DNA of 8,091 nucleotides from Smithellaceae bacterium (GCA_028718405.1 JAQULV010000040.1:1-8091), one strand, 5' to 3'. Counted from the stretch's first letter, positions 1-6,915 are shown. Notes: a model not told the origin generated them from the letters alone. Translations and numbers: made by a program.

Positions 1-1005
1 GAAGCCGATGGGGGCGCAGGCGGTGAGGAAGAAACCCAGCATGGAGAAAGCGATCAGGAGTGATATGTAGCCCGGACAGAATGTAATACCGATAAGGCCG
101 GGGACGCCGCCCAGGATGGAGAGCAAGAGGAAGGGCCGACGTTTGCGCATTTTATCCGAGAGCGCCGGCAGGAGAATAGCGCCGATAACACCTGCCACCA
201 ACATGGCCACGCCCAGCATGCCCGTCTGCTCCTCGGTGATGCCACGGGATTGAACGATCACATTGATCCAGATCGAAACGGCGTTGAAGATACCAAGGCC
301 GATGAAAAAGACGGTGAACAGGTAGATGAACTGCCTGCTGGTGAAAATATGCTTAAGGCCGTCCAGCACGAGTGCCCGGTCTTCATGTCCCGGAGGGCAC
401 GGAGGCGTGGGCGGACGATCCTTGGCGAAAATGATAAAGAGTATGGCCGCCACCAGGGAAGCGACGCCGTAGATCGTCATCGTCATAGGGATTCCCTTTT
501 CCCCGCCGAAGGCGTTGATAAGTTCAGGAGTGGCCCCCATGCCGATAGCCGTGCCGATCATCGTACCTAAAGCGGCGAGACCGGCGGCGGTGGCGCGCTG
601 GGTGATGGGAAACCACCGGGCAGCGACGGTGGTCATGGCGTTAAGGACGAAGGGCTGTCCGATCGCCGTCATAATCTGCGAAAACAAAACCCAATTGTAG
701 CTGTCGCCAAACAGCCCCCTGGTCAGTCCGAAGACGCCGGTAAGAACGGCGCCGATCCCCACACCGACCCGCAGTCCCCACGTATCGATGGCCCAGGAAG
801 CCGGGATCGACACGGGGATGTAGAAGACCATAAAGCTCATGGCCAGAAAGCCGATAGCCGTATCGGAGACGCCGTAGAACTTGGCAGCGCTGCCGGTGAT
901 AGGTGCGAAAGCGATCCACATGATCTGCGTCATGATGACGACGAGCACGAAGACGCTTAACACCACCCATCGATAACCATAGACCTTGAAGGATGTGTCC
1001 GTCAC
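1..1005 (-). CDS. MFS transporter, FLVCR-like, C-terminus cut by window edge
   Basis: This is an inner-membrane major facilitator superfamily carrier; 335 residues are visible and the frame stays open to base 1, so the last membrane segments are missing. Hydrophobic segments alternate with short loops. An MFS motif-A-like loop follows TM2 (AIDTWGLRVG, about 72-81), and a second-half counterpart lies at ALSDKMRKRR (281-290). A proline-rich cytoplasmic linker separates the halves (about 195-210). Blocks such as WIAFAPIT (30-37), SIPASWAID (66-74), IGQPFVLNA (115-123) and ARWFP (129-133) resemble the FLVCR-like branch. Eukaryotic members of that branch move heme or choline; the bacterial substrate is unknown and I do not assign one. 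The start is GTG at 1005-1003, because a purine-rich AAGGGGGG lies 7 nt upstream and the first ATG is at codon 25, inside TM1. It is transcribed divergently from the NlpC/P60 gene. Family is confident; subfamily is moderate. Confidence 0.9.
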   Translation of the reverse strand, partial: MTDTSFKVYGYRWVVLSVFVLVVIMTQIMWIAFAPITGSAAKFYGVSDTAIGFLAMSFMVFYIPVSIPASWAIDTWGLRVGVGIGAVLTGVFGLTRGLFGDSYNWVLFSQIMTAIGQPFVLNAMTTVAARWFPITQRATAAGLAALGTMIGTAIGMGATPELINAFGGEKGIPMTMTIYGVASLVAAILFIIFAKDRPPTPPCPPGHEDRALVLDGLKHIFTSRQFIYLFTVFFIGLGIFNAVSIWINVIVQSRGITEEQTGMLGVAMLVAGVIGAILLPALSDKMRKRRPFLLLSILGGVPGLIGITFCPGYISLLIAFSMLGFFLTACAPIGF

Positions 1006-1012
1006 GATGTTA

Positions 1013-1020
1013 CCCCCCTT
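1013..1020 (-). promoter_or_regulatory. Ribosome binding site that fixes a GTG start
   Basis: Read on the minus strand this is AAGGGGGG, followed by a 7-nt spacer and then GTG. No ATG in frame lies near it, so this site is the reason for choosing the GTG start of the MFS gene. Confidence 0.6.
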
Positions 1021-1072
1021 GCTGAAATTATGATGTTGTTGGTGAGTTCCCCCCTGTGAGAACAGTTGAGTT

Positions 1073-1101
1073 CTTTTGAACAGAAAGGTCTCTTTTGTCA
1101 A
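1073..1101 (-). promoter_or_regulatory. Possible sigma-70 promoter for the MFS gene
   Basis: On the minus strand a perfect TTGACA (1101-1096) is followed after 17 nt by CAAAAG (1078-1073), which matches only three of six -10 positions. The -35 box is good and the -10 box poor, so this is tentative. It would give a leader of roughly 60 nt before the GTG start. Confidence 0.3.
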
Positions 1102-1123
1102 TATGTAATTTGTACGTTATTGA
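1098..1123. promoter_or_regulatory. Operator-like dyad in the divergent region
   Basis: TCAATA and its exact reverse complement TATTGA sit 14 nt apart, as half-sites of a 26-nt dyad. The left arm overlaps the minus-strand TTGACA box, which is where a repressor or autoregulator could act. No regulator gene is present in the window, and a 6-bp match in AT-rich DNA can occur by chance. Confidence 0.25.
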
Positions 1124-1183
1124 AAAAATCCATTGCTGTTCTCTGCGATCCTTCGCATAATCCCCGGCGAGGTTTCCTTTGGC

Positions 1184-1211
1184 TTGAGATGCGATCGACA
1201 AACGTGCTAAT
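1184..1211 (+). promoter_or_regulatory. Possible sigma-70 promoter for the NlpC/P60 gene
   Basis: TTGAGA (1184-1189, five of six to consensus) is followed after 16 nt by GCTAAT (1206-1211, four of six). Transcription would begin near 1218, about 27 nt before the ATG. This is the best plus-strand candidate in the gap, but it is only a consensus match. Confidence 0.35.
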
Positions 1212-1244
1212 TACAGAAGCAGCAAATCAACCTTCGGAGAAGAG

Positions 1245-2030
1245 ATGAACATAGGTCCCAGGGCTCATTGGACTTTGTTGCTTTTGGCTCTATCGCTTCT
1301 GCTTATTCTTCCCTGTTGCGGTGCCGAAAGGAAGGCCGCCCCCGTCCGGTATTACCACCGTGCCGTGAAATCAAAGGGTGCGCTTCCCCGCATGGGATAT
1401 ACCATCCAGGCAGGGGCCTTCGCCAAGGCGGAGAATGCCTTTCGGTTCACCGACGTCTTGCGCGCCCGGGGCTTGGCCGCCACTTACTTCGTCGCCAAGA
1501 CCGGCCTATATAAGGTTCAATTCGGAAATTTCCCCACCAAGCAGGCGGCCCGGGAAAAGGCCCGCAAGCTCAAGGAGACCGGTGTCATCGAAGAATACTA
1601 CATCGTGGCCCCTGAAGATTACGCCGTTACAAAGAGAGAAAAGCTGGGGACCAGATACCTTCGCGAAGAGATCGTTAAAACCGCAAAGGATTTCATCGGT
1701 GTTCCCTACCTCTGGGGCGGATCCTCAGCAGATGCGGGCTTCGATTGCAGCGGACTTACCATGACCGTATATCAACTCAACGGTTTGGATCTACCCCGTG
1801 TCTCTTACGAACAGTATCAGTACGGCGCCTCTCTGGAACGGGACGATCTCGAACGGGGCGATCTCGTCTTCTTTGCCAACCCCGGCGGCAGGATCTGTCA
1901 CGTCGGCGTCTATATAGGCAGTGGTGCCTTTGTCCATGCACCAGGGGTCGGGAAGACGATCCGCGTCGACAGGTTGGACAGTGATTACTATGCCCGGAGA
2001 TTTGCCGGCGGGCGGTGCTATATAGAATGA
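1245..2030 (+). CDS. SPOR-domain NlpC/P60 cell-wall peptidase, exported
   Basis: This is a probable envelope peptidoglycan hydrolase of 261 residues. The N-terminus (1-25) is a hydrophobic export signal ending in LPCCG. It could be a lipoprotein signal with Cys24 or Cys25 as the lipidated residue, but Pro or Cys at position -1 is atypical. A SPOR domain covers about 50-121 (YTIQAGAF at 52-59, GLYKVQFGNF at 87-96); this fold binds peptidoglycan stripped of stem peptides. An NlpC/P60 domain fills about 139-260 and carries the full catalytic set: Cys168 in FDCSG, His219 in HVGVYIG and His231 in FVHAP. Known NlpC/P60 enzymes cut peptide bonds such as D-Glu-diaminopimelate in stem peptides. The start is supported by GGAG 5 nt upstream (1236-1239). 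The gene heads the plus-strand run, 92 nt before the RmlB gene. Domain calls are firm; the exact bond cleaved is inferred. Confidence 0.92.
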   Translation: MNIGPRAHWTLLLLALSLLLILPCCGAERKAAPVRYYHRAVKSKGALPRMGYTIQAGAFAKAENAFRFTDVLRARGLAATYFVAKTGLYKVQFGNFPTKQAAREKARKLKETGVIEEYYIVAPEDYAVTKREKLGTRYLREEIVKTAKDFIGVPYLWGGSSADAGFDCSGLTMTVYQLNGLDLPRVSYEQYQYGASLERDDLERGDLVFFANPGGRICHVGVYIGSGAFVHAPGVGKTIRVDRLDSDYYARRFAGGRCYIE

Positions 2031-2122
2031 GTTTGCACGATAAAATCCTTGCCCGGGCTGCCTGAAAAGGTTAGATAGAAAGGCCGTTTCTTGACGGCGG
2101 ACTGCGGGAGAAAAGGACATCC
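2031..2122 (+). other. Short spacer, weak hairpin, no clear terminator
   Basis: The spacer holds a small perfect 5-bp stem, GCCGT at 2083-2087 with ACGGC at 2094-2098, and the palindrome GCCCGGGC at 2051-2058. Neither is followed by a T run, so read-through into the next gene is likely. Confidence 0.3.
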
Positions 2123-3172
2123 ATGAAGATAGAGAATCTGATGGTTACCGGCGGCTGCGGCTTCATCGGCAGCAACTTCATCCGTTACCTTCTGCAGCAG
2201 GATGATTTTGAAGGCCAGATCATCAATGTAGACTTCCTCACCTACGCGGGCAACCCCGACAATCTAAGCGGATTGGAGGATCGTTATCCGGGGCGCTACC
2301 AGTTTTACCGCGCGGATATCCGCGATCGCGAGAGGATGGAAAAGATATTTGCCGATTGTGCCATCGATGCCGTCTGCCACTTCGCCGCCGAGTCGCACGT
2401 CGATAGATCCATCCGGCACCCCGAAGCCTTTGTTGAGACGAACGTCCTGGGGACCTTCAATCTTCTGGAGGCGGCCCGCGGGCGGGGCGAGAGTTTCGTC
2501 CTTTTCCATCACGTGAGCACCGACGAGGTTTACGGGAGCCTCGGTCCCGTGGGGCTTTTTACCGAGGAGACGCCCTACCGGCCCAACAGCCCCTATTCCG
2601 CTTCGAAGGCCGCCTCGGATCACCTCGTTCGGGCCTACCACGAGACCTTTGCCTTACCGACGACAATCTCCAACTGCTCAAACAACTACGGACCATATCA
2701 GTTTCCCGAGAAACTAATTCCCTTGATGATCATGAACGCCCGTGATGAAAAACCGCTGCCCGTTTACGGCGACGGCAAGAATGTGCGGGACTGGCTCTAC
2801 GTCGTCGATCATTGCGAGGCGATCTGGACAATCATGAAATCGGGGCGGCGCGGGGAGACTTACAACATCGGCGGCAATGCCGAGATGGAGAATATCGCGA
2901 TCGTCGAAATGATCTGCGACACCGTCGACATACTTCTTCCGGCCAAGGGGAGGCGGCGATTAATCACGTACGTAAAGGACAGGCCGGGTCACGATCGACG
3001 CTATGCCATCGACTTCGCTAAATTGAACCGGGAGCTGGGGTGGCGCCCACGCGAGTCGTTTCGTTCGGGACTGGAGAAGACCATCGCGTGGTATCTGGAA
3101 AACAAGACATGGACGGAAGGCGTACAGAGCGGCGCCTATCTGGATTGGATCAAAGAGCACTACGGGCAGTAG
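2123..3172 (+). CDS. rmlB: dTDP-glucose 4,6-dehydratase
   Basis: This cytoplasmic extended short-chain dehydrogenase converts dTDP-glucose to dTDP-4-keto-6-deoxyglucose using tightly bound NAD+. That is the second step towards dTDP-rhamnose and many other deoxysugars. At 349 residues it has the usual length. The Rossmann NAD site is TGGCGFIG (9-16). The catalytic Thr133-Asp134-Glu135 sits in the diagnostic STDEVYG (132-138), and YSASK supplies Tyr158 and Lys162. The substrate-binding block SNNYGPYQFPEKLIP (186-200) and GDGKNVRDWLYV (217-228) are intact. AAGGA at 2113-2117, 5 nt before the ATG, supports the start. The usual partners rmlA, rmlC and rmlD are not beside it in this window, so its end product (rhamnose or another deoxysugar) cannot be read from context. 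An 18-nt gap joins it to the next gene. Confidence 0.95.
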   Translation: MKIENLMVTGGCGFIGSNFIRYLLQQDDFEGQIINVDFLTYAGNPDNLSGLEDRYPGRYQFYRADIRDRERMEKIFADCAIDAVCHFAAESHVDRSIRHPEAFVETNVLGTFNLLEAARGRGESFVLFHHVSTDEVYGSLGPVGLFTEETPYRPNSPYSASKAASDHLVRAYHETFALPTTISNCSNNYGPYQFPEKLIPLMIMNARDEKPLPVYGDGKNVRDWLYVVDHCEAIWTIMKSGRRGETYNIGGNAEMENIAIVEMICDTVDILLPAKGRRRLITYVKDRPGHDRRYAIDFAKLNRELGWRPRESFRSGLEKTIAWYLENKTWTEGVQSGAYLDWIKEHYGQ

Positions 3173-3190
3173 TTTACAGAAGGAGGAGCT

Positions 3191-3997
3191 ATGGGACTGA
3201 TCTATGAGAAAGAGGGCTACATCGCCAAGCTGGGACTGAACCGTCCGGAGGCGAAGAACGCCCTCGACCCGCAGATACTGATGGACATGCACAAGGCGTG
3301 GCAAGACATCAATGCCGACGATAGCATCCGTGTCGCCCTGCTGTACTCCTGTCTTCCCGATATCTTCTGTTCGGGCATGGATCTGCGGACCGCCATTCCC
3401 ATCCTGACGAAGATGCGGGAGCCGGAGACGGAGGCGGAGAGGTGGATCGTAGGTTTCGGCGAGAACGTAGGTGAAGCGATGCTCAAACCCAACATCGTTA
3501 TGAAGCCTGTTATTGCCGCGGTGAACGGCTACTGTCTTACCGGGGGATTCGAGACGATCATGGGCGCCGATCTCCGTGTTGCCTCAGACGATGCCGTCTT
3601 CCAAATGCGCGAGGCATCGCTCGGCATCATGCCGACTGGCGGATCCAACATCTATCTGCCCCGCATCCTTACACCCTGCCGGGCCGCAGAGATCCTGCTC
3701 ACGGCGGGGAACTTCAAAGCGCAGACCCTTTACGAATGGGGTTTCCTGAATAAGGTCGTGCCTAGGGGTGAATTAATGGATGCGGCCCTGGAGTTGGCTG
3801 AGCGCGTGGCCGCCAACGGCCCGTTGGCGATACAGGGCATTGTCCGGTGTTTCCGCGAGACGGCGGATATGACCCATGCGGATGGGTTTGCGAGAGAACT
3901 CGAGATCGGTACGCCTATTTTTGCCAGTCCCGATGCCAGAGAAGGTGTTACGGCCCAGCGCGAAAAACGCAAACCGAATTTTCCGGGAAGATATTGA
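3191..3997 (+). CDS. Enoyl-CoA hydratase/isomerase (crotonase) family protein
   Basis: This 268-residue crotonase-fold enzyme acts on an acyl-CoA thioester in the cytoplasm. Family hallmarks are visible: an oxyanion-hole strand IFCSGMDL (58-65), a second oxyanion segment GYCLTGGFE (113-121), and EASLGIMPTGGS (141-152). By comparison with rat enoyl-CoA hydratase, Glu121 and Glu141 line up with the two catalytic glutamates (E144 and E164); the 20-residue spacing is the same. Hydration of a 2-enoyl-CoA is therefore chemically plausible. Crotonase relatives also do isomerisation, decarboxylation, hydrolysis or ring cleavage, so the substrate is open. An excellent AGGAGG lies just upstream (3181-3186). 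It follows the rmlB gene by 18 nt and is probably cotranscribed, although no pathway link is evident. No thiolase, acyl-CoA dehydrogenase or CoA ligase is in view. Confidence 0.92.
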   Translation: MGLIYEKEGYIAKLGLNRPEAKNALDPQILMDMHKAWQDINADDSIRVALLYSCLPDIFCSGMDLRTAIPILTKMREPETEAERWIVGFGENVGEAMLKPNIVMKPVIAAVNGYCLTGGFETIMGADLRVASDDAVFQMREASLGIMPTGGSNIYLPRILTPCRAAEILLTAGNFKAQTLYEWGFLNKVVPRGELMDAALELAERVAANGPLAIQGIVRCFRETADMTHADGFARELEIGTPIFASPDAREGVTAQREKRKPNFPGRY

Positions 3998-4006
3998 TAT
4001 GGGTAA

Positions 4007-4051
4007 ATGACCTCAAAGGGAAAGGGGCTCCAGTCCACAATTCTTCCATGA
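4007..4051 (+). other. Possible 14-codon leader ORF overlapping the ZIP start
   Basis: An ATG at 4007 opens a 14-codon frame (peptide MTSKGKGLQSTILP). Its TGA at 4049-4051 overlaps the ATG of the ZIP gene as ATGA. The ZIP start has no convincing Shine-Dalgarno of its own, so coupling through this small frame is conceivable. A frame this short arises easily by chance. Confidence 0.2.
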
Positions 4052-4785
4052 CTAACTTTGATATTGTTCCTCTGATCGTGGCCATTTCCATCATTTCGCC
4101 GATTATCGGTTCGGCGGTGGGCGCTTTCAGCAAGAGCTCCGACGCCCAGGTAAGCGTCATGCTGTCCTTTGCCGCGGGCGTGATGCTGTCCATATCGTTT
4201 CTTGTCCTGATACCCCGCGGGATAGAACTAGCTTCCGTACCGCTCTGCGCTTTCGGCATATGCTGTGGCGCCGTCATCATGTACATGCTCGACAAGGTTC
4301 TCCCCCATATCCACCCGGAGCTCTGCAGTCCCGAACACGGAAGGAATCTGAAGAAGACCGCCGTGTATCTTATGGTCGGCATCTTCCTGCACAATTTTCC
4401 CGAGGGAATGGCGATGGCGATCGGGGTAGTCGCCGCGCCTACCGTGAGTCTCACCATCGCCGTGGCGATCGCGGTGCAGAAGGTTCCGGAAGGCATCTGC
4501 ACGTCAGGACCTTACCTCCACGCCACGGGAAACAGGGTTAAATCCTTTCTCCTTTCGACCTCGACGGTGATCCCGCTTCTTGCCGGGTTTGCCTTTGCCC
4601 ACCACCTCTACCAGGTGATCAGTACAGATCTGATCGGAGTCATTATCGCGGCGACGGCGGGGATCATGATCTATATTTCAGCCGACGAACTCATCCCCAC
4701 TTCCTGTAGCATCAAGACCCATCACGGGACGATTTTCTCTTTCATGCTGGGCGTCCTGCTGGTCGTTTTGCTGGGGACGTTGTAG
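4048..4785 (+). CDS. ZIP-family metal transporter
   Basis: This is an inner-membrane divalent-metal permease of the ZIP family, 245 residues from the chosen start, with about eight hydrophobic segments. The metal-site helix TM4 carries HNFPEG (His115, Asn116, Glu119), as in ZupT and BbZIP. TM5 carries QKVPEG (Gln144, Lys145, Glu148) where ZupT-type proteins have an H-N or similar pair. TM6 has IMIYISADELIP with Glu214. A His-containing loop (PHIHPELCSPEH, 86-97) precedes TM4. Zinc, iron or manganese uptake is typical of the family; the metal is not determined here. The start is uncertain: ATG at 4048 begins just before TM1 but lacks a good Shine-Dalgarno. A TTG at 3994, overlapping the preceding stop codon, would add 18 residues, and the frame is open back to 3847 inside the preceding gene. 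It lies 37 nt before the phosphate symporter gene. Confidence 0.88.
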   Translation: MTNFDIVPLIVAISIISPIIGSAVGAFSKSSDAQVSVMLSFAAGVMLSISFLVLIPRGIELASVPLCAFGICCGAVIMYMLDKVLPHIHPELCSPEHGRNLKKTAVYLMVGIFLHNFPEGMAMAIGVVAAPTVSLTIAVAIAVQKVPEGICTSGPYLHATGNRVKSFLLSTSTVIPLLAGFAFAHHLYQVISTDLIGVIIAATAGIMIYISADELIPTSCSIKTHHGTIFSFMLGVLLVVLLGTL

Positions 4786-4822
4786 GGCAGAGCAAAGGAT
4801 ATCTTTTGGACTCAGGAGATCT

Positions 4823-6415
4823 ATGAAAGAGACACTGCTGCTTGCCGCGGGGCTCACCCTGTTTCTGTTCGGTATGATGAAGCTAAGCACCAAGGTGCAG
4901 CAGCTCCTCACCGCGCGCATACGCGGTTACATCCGGTATGCCGTCAAAAGACCGATCTCCGGGCTTATTACGGGTTGCCTCTCGACCATCCTCTTCCAGA
5001 GCAGTTCGGCCACGACCGTTCTTATCATCGGGATGGTCAGCGCCGGGCTCATCACTTTCTATAATTCGTTGAGCATCATCCTGGGAGCCGATATCGGGAC
5101 GGTGCTTACCGTCCAGCTGGTGGTCTGGCACCTGACGGACGTCTCCCCTCTGCTCATCGTCCTGGGAGGGCTCGTCTGGCTGTTCGGAAGAGAGAAGTGG
5201 CAGCGTATCGGCGAGAACATCCTTTACTTCGGTCTCATATTCTTCGGTCTCAGTATATCCGCCGCGGCGACGGCACCCTTAAAGGGAAATCCGGACGTCG
5301 TGCGCTTCTTCCAGGAGACGCAGAACCCGCTTTGGGGATTGGCGTTGGGGTTGGTTTTCACGGGTATCGTGCACGCCTCGGTCATTCCGATCAGCATCCT
5401 GGTTATCCTGGCCCAACAGGGCCTCGTCTCCCTCGGCATGGCGCTTCCTATCGTCTTCGGTGCGAACATAGGATCGTCCGTCACGGCGCTTCTCGCCGGC
5501 ACCGTGGCGGGGTTGAACGGCAAAAGGGCCGCGCTGTCACATTTTCTTTTCAAGGTCGTAGGAGCTGCCATCTGTCTCCTCCTGCTACCCGTCCTGGTAC
5601 CGGCACTATCCTCTCTGCCTGGGACAAGCGCCCAGCAGATCGTATACGGGCATCTCTTCTTTAACTTGGTCATTGTCGTGGTCTTCTTCTTCATCCTCAG
5701 GCCGACGGCCTCTTTTATCGAAAAACTGGTTCCCGGCCGCGAAGAGGAACTGCCCCTGTGGCCGGAGTTTCTCGATGACGCCTACCTGGACCGGCCGGAA
5801 GAGGCCCTGGATGCGGTCAAGAAGGAACTGGGGCGGGGGATGACGCTGGTTCAGAAGATGTATGCGGAGGCTATGAACTTAAGGCTCAACTATCGGGAGG
5901 ATAAGAGGAGAAATATCGATTACATTGAATTCGTCGTCAATCACATGCGTAGCGAGATCGTAGACTACCTGCGGAAAATCTCCAATCGCCAGATGACCAA
6001 CACTTCCTCCCAGGAACTTTTTACCTATACGGCTCTGGCCGACGATATCGAACGGATCGGGAATCACGTCATTATCGTCGCGGGCCTCCTGGAAGATAAG
6101 TTCAGAAGGCGCATCAAATTCTCTCCGGCCGGAAACGAGGAAATGGATGTCATCCGCCGACGAGTCCAGGAGAATCTTTCCGACGCCGCCTTTCTCATCG
6201 AAACCAGAAATCCGGAATGCATCAGGAACATCACCCTGCGTGAAGACGGGGTCGACGAGAAGGTTAAGGAAGCCAGGGACAACCATCTGGTGAGATTTCA
6301 CCAGCGGATCTGCCAGGCGGAGGCGGGCCCCCTTTTCCTGGAGATGCTGATCCATTTGGAACGCATTTCCGACCACTGTCAGAATATCGCCGATTATATC
6401 AGCGATCTGCGTTGA
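4823..6415 (+). CDS. Na+/phosphate cotransporter with C-terminal PhoU domain
   Basis: This 530-residue protein belongs to the Na/Pi-II (SLC34/NptA/YjbB-like) family. The N-terminal part (about 1-300) is a two-repeat membrane domain. Repeat 1 has the classic QSSSATT (59-65) and GADIGT (88-93). Repeat 2 has GANIGSS (213-219), but its QSSS counterpart reads HASV (184-187). The C-terminal part (about 325-530) is a cytoplasmic PhoU-like helical domain with two metal-motif helices, DDIERIGNH (407-415) and HLERISDHCQNIADY (511-525). PhoU modules bind metal clusters and tie phosphate transport to phosphate status. The likely job is phosphate movement across the inner membrane; family members are reported for both import and export, so direction is open. 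AGGAG at 4814-4818 supports the ATG start. I see no obvious Pho-box in the 37-nt upstream gap. Confidence 0.93.
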   Translation: MKETLLLAAGLTLFLFGMMKLSTKVQQLLTARIRGYIRYAVKRPISGLITGCLSTILFQSSSATTVLIIGMVSAGLITFYNSLSIILGADIGTVLTVQLVVWHLTDVSPLLIVLGGLVWLFGREKWQRIGENILYFGLIFFGLSISAAATAPLKGNPDVVRFFQETQNPLWGLALGLVFTGIVHASVIPISILVILAQQGLVSLGMALPIVFGANIGSSVTALLAGTVAGLNGKRAALSHFLFKVVGAAICLLLLPVLVPALSSLPGTSAQQIVYGHLFFNLVIVVVFFFILRPTASFIEKLVPGREEELPLWPEFLDDAYLDRPEEALDAVKKELGRGMTLVQKMYAEAMNLRLNYREDKRRNIDYIEFVVNHMRSEIVDYLRKISNRQMTNTSSQELFTYTALADDIERIGNHVIIVAGLLEDKFRRRIKFSPAGNEEMDVIRRRVQENLSDAAFLIETRNPECIRNITLREDGVDEKVKEARDNHLVRFHQRICQAEAGPLFLEMLIHLERISDHCQNIADYISDLR

Positions 6416-6549
6416 CGCCGTTGAAGTCACGTCGTTTCGGCGCCGTCGGCCGTTGTGAGGGACATCAAAGAAGGTATTGCGTTACGAGGTATGGAATATG
6501 CATCTTCCAGGTAAGAAGAGGACAAGAAATCCACTCTGGAGGATGACCG
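6416..6549 (+). other. 134-nt spacer without a clear signal
   Basis: This is GC-rich at first (GGCGCC and CGGCGCCG palindromes near 6439-6446) and then more mixed. No stem is followed by a T run, and no convincing -35/-10 pair was found. The small gene downstream may be read from the upstream promoter or from its own weak one. Confidence 0.3.
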
Positions 6550-6804
6550 ATGGGAAACGCAAAACTGATCGTGGTCAACTTGGGCAGGAAGGAAGCCAGG
6601 CCGGAGACTGCCTTCATCATGGTTACCAGCCTGGATGTGGAAGATATCGTCAGCAAGATTAACTACATCGTCACAACCAACCTCGATGTTATTCCCGAAG
6701 ACCTGCACGAGCGCATGCGTGCCTACGGTCTGGTCTTCACGGAATGGGACGGCCTGATGCTTAATGCCGAGGCACTGAACGCGAACTGCCATCTCAAGCA
6801 TTGA
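6550..6804 (+). CDS. Small hypothetical protein, 84 residues
   Basis: I do not recognise this protein. It is 84 residues long, with no signal peptide and no membrane segment, so it is probably soluble in the cytoplasm. It opens with a beta-strand-like stretch KLIVVNLG (5-12) and a second, AFIMVTSLDV (21-30). A likely amphipathic helix (EDIVSKINYIV, 31-41) follows, and then mixed sequence with a single Cys80 and a His-rich end (CHLKH). Predicted order is strand-strand-helix, with a further helix around PEDLHERMRAYG (49-60). A strong TGGAGGA at 6537-6543, 6 nt before the ATG, argues that it is truly translated. It is the last plus-strand gene before a terminator-like stem, so it may close the run. 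Function is unknown; nothing ties it firmly to the phosphate symporter upstream. Confidence 0.7.
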   Translation: MGNAKLIVVNLGRKEARPETAFIMVTSLDVEDIVSKINYIVTTNLDVIPEDLHERMRAYGLVFTEWDGLMLNAEALNANCHLKH

Positions 6805-6823
6805 TCTTTCGGATACATGAATT

Positions 6824-6856
6824 TATCCCGCCGACAATGCAGGCGCCGGCGGGATA
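6824..6856 (+). terminator. Terminator-like GC-rich hairpin
   Basis: TATCCCGCCG (6824-6833) pairs perfectly over 10 bp with CGGCGGGATA (6847-6856) around a 13-nt loop. It begins 20 nt after the stop of the small gene, which is the right place for transcript end or 3' protection. The following bases (GGTCTTCTCG) are not a good U tract, so a canonical intrinsic terminator is not proven. Confidence 0.5.
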
Positions 6857-6915
6857 GGTCTTCTCGCCACCCTGGCAGCAAAATCCTCTTATCCCCAAAG
6901 ACCGTCTCCCCGGAC

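Larger units (their letters stand above)
1006..1244. other. Divergent intergenic region, AT-rich core
   Basis: This gap lies between two divergently transcribed genes. Its central part (about 1060-1135) is clearly richer in A and T than the flanking genes, as expected for promoters. An open frame at 1066-1248 on the plus strand has no Shine-Dalgarno sequence, encodes nothing recognisable and ends exactly at the next gene's start, so I do not treat it as a gene. Confidence 0.6.

Noticed and set aside
250..970. Several open frames on both strands over the MFS gene
   Set aside because: The minus-strand frame ending at the GTG 1005 start gives a continuous MFS protein, and the others lack any family signal.
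1066..1248. 60-codon plus-strand open frame in the divergent gap
   Set aside because: No ribosome site, no recognisable protein, AT-rich promoter-like DNA, and it overlaps the start of the NlpC/P60 gene.
2083..2098. Terminator between the NlpC/P60 and rmlB genes
   Set aside because: Only a 5-bp stem, and no T run after it.
3847..4047. N-terminal extension of the ZIP protein to an ATG at 3847
   Set aside because: It would overlap 151 nt of the crotonase gene, and the extra residues are polar and Cys/Arg-rich, unlike any ZIP N-terminus.
6477..6662. 61-codon frame overlapping the 84-residue gene
   Set aside because: Different frame with no ribosome site, and Gly/Arg/Gln-rich shadow-like translation.
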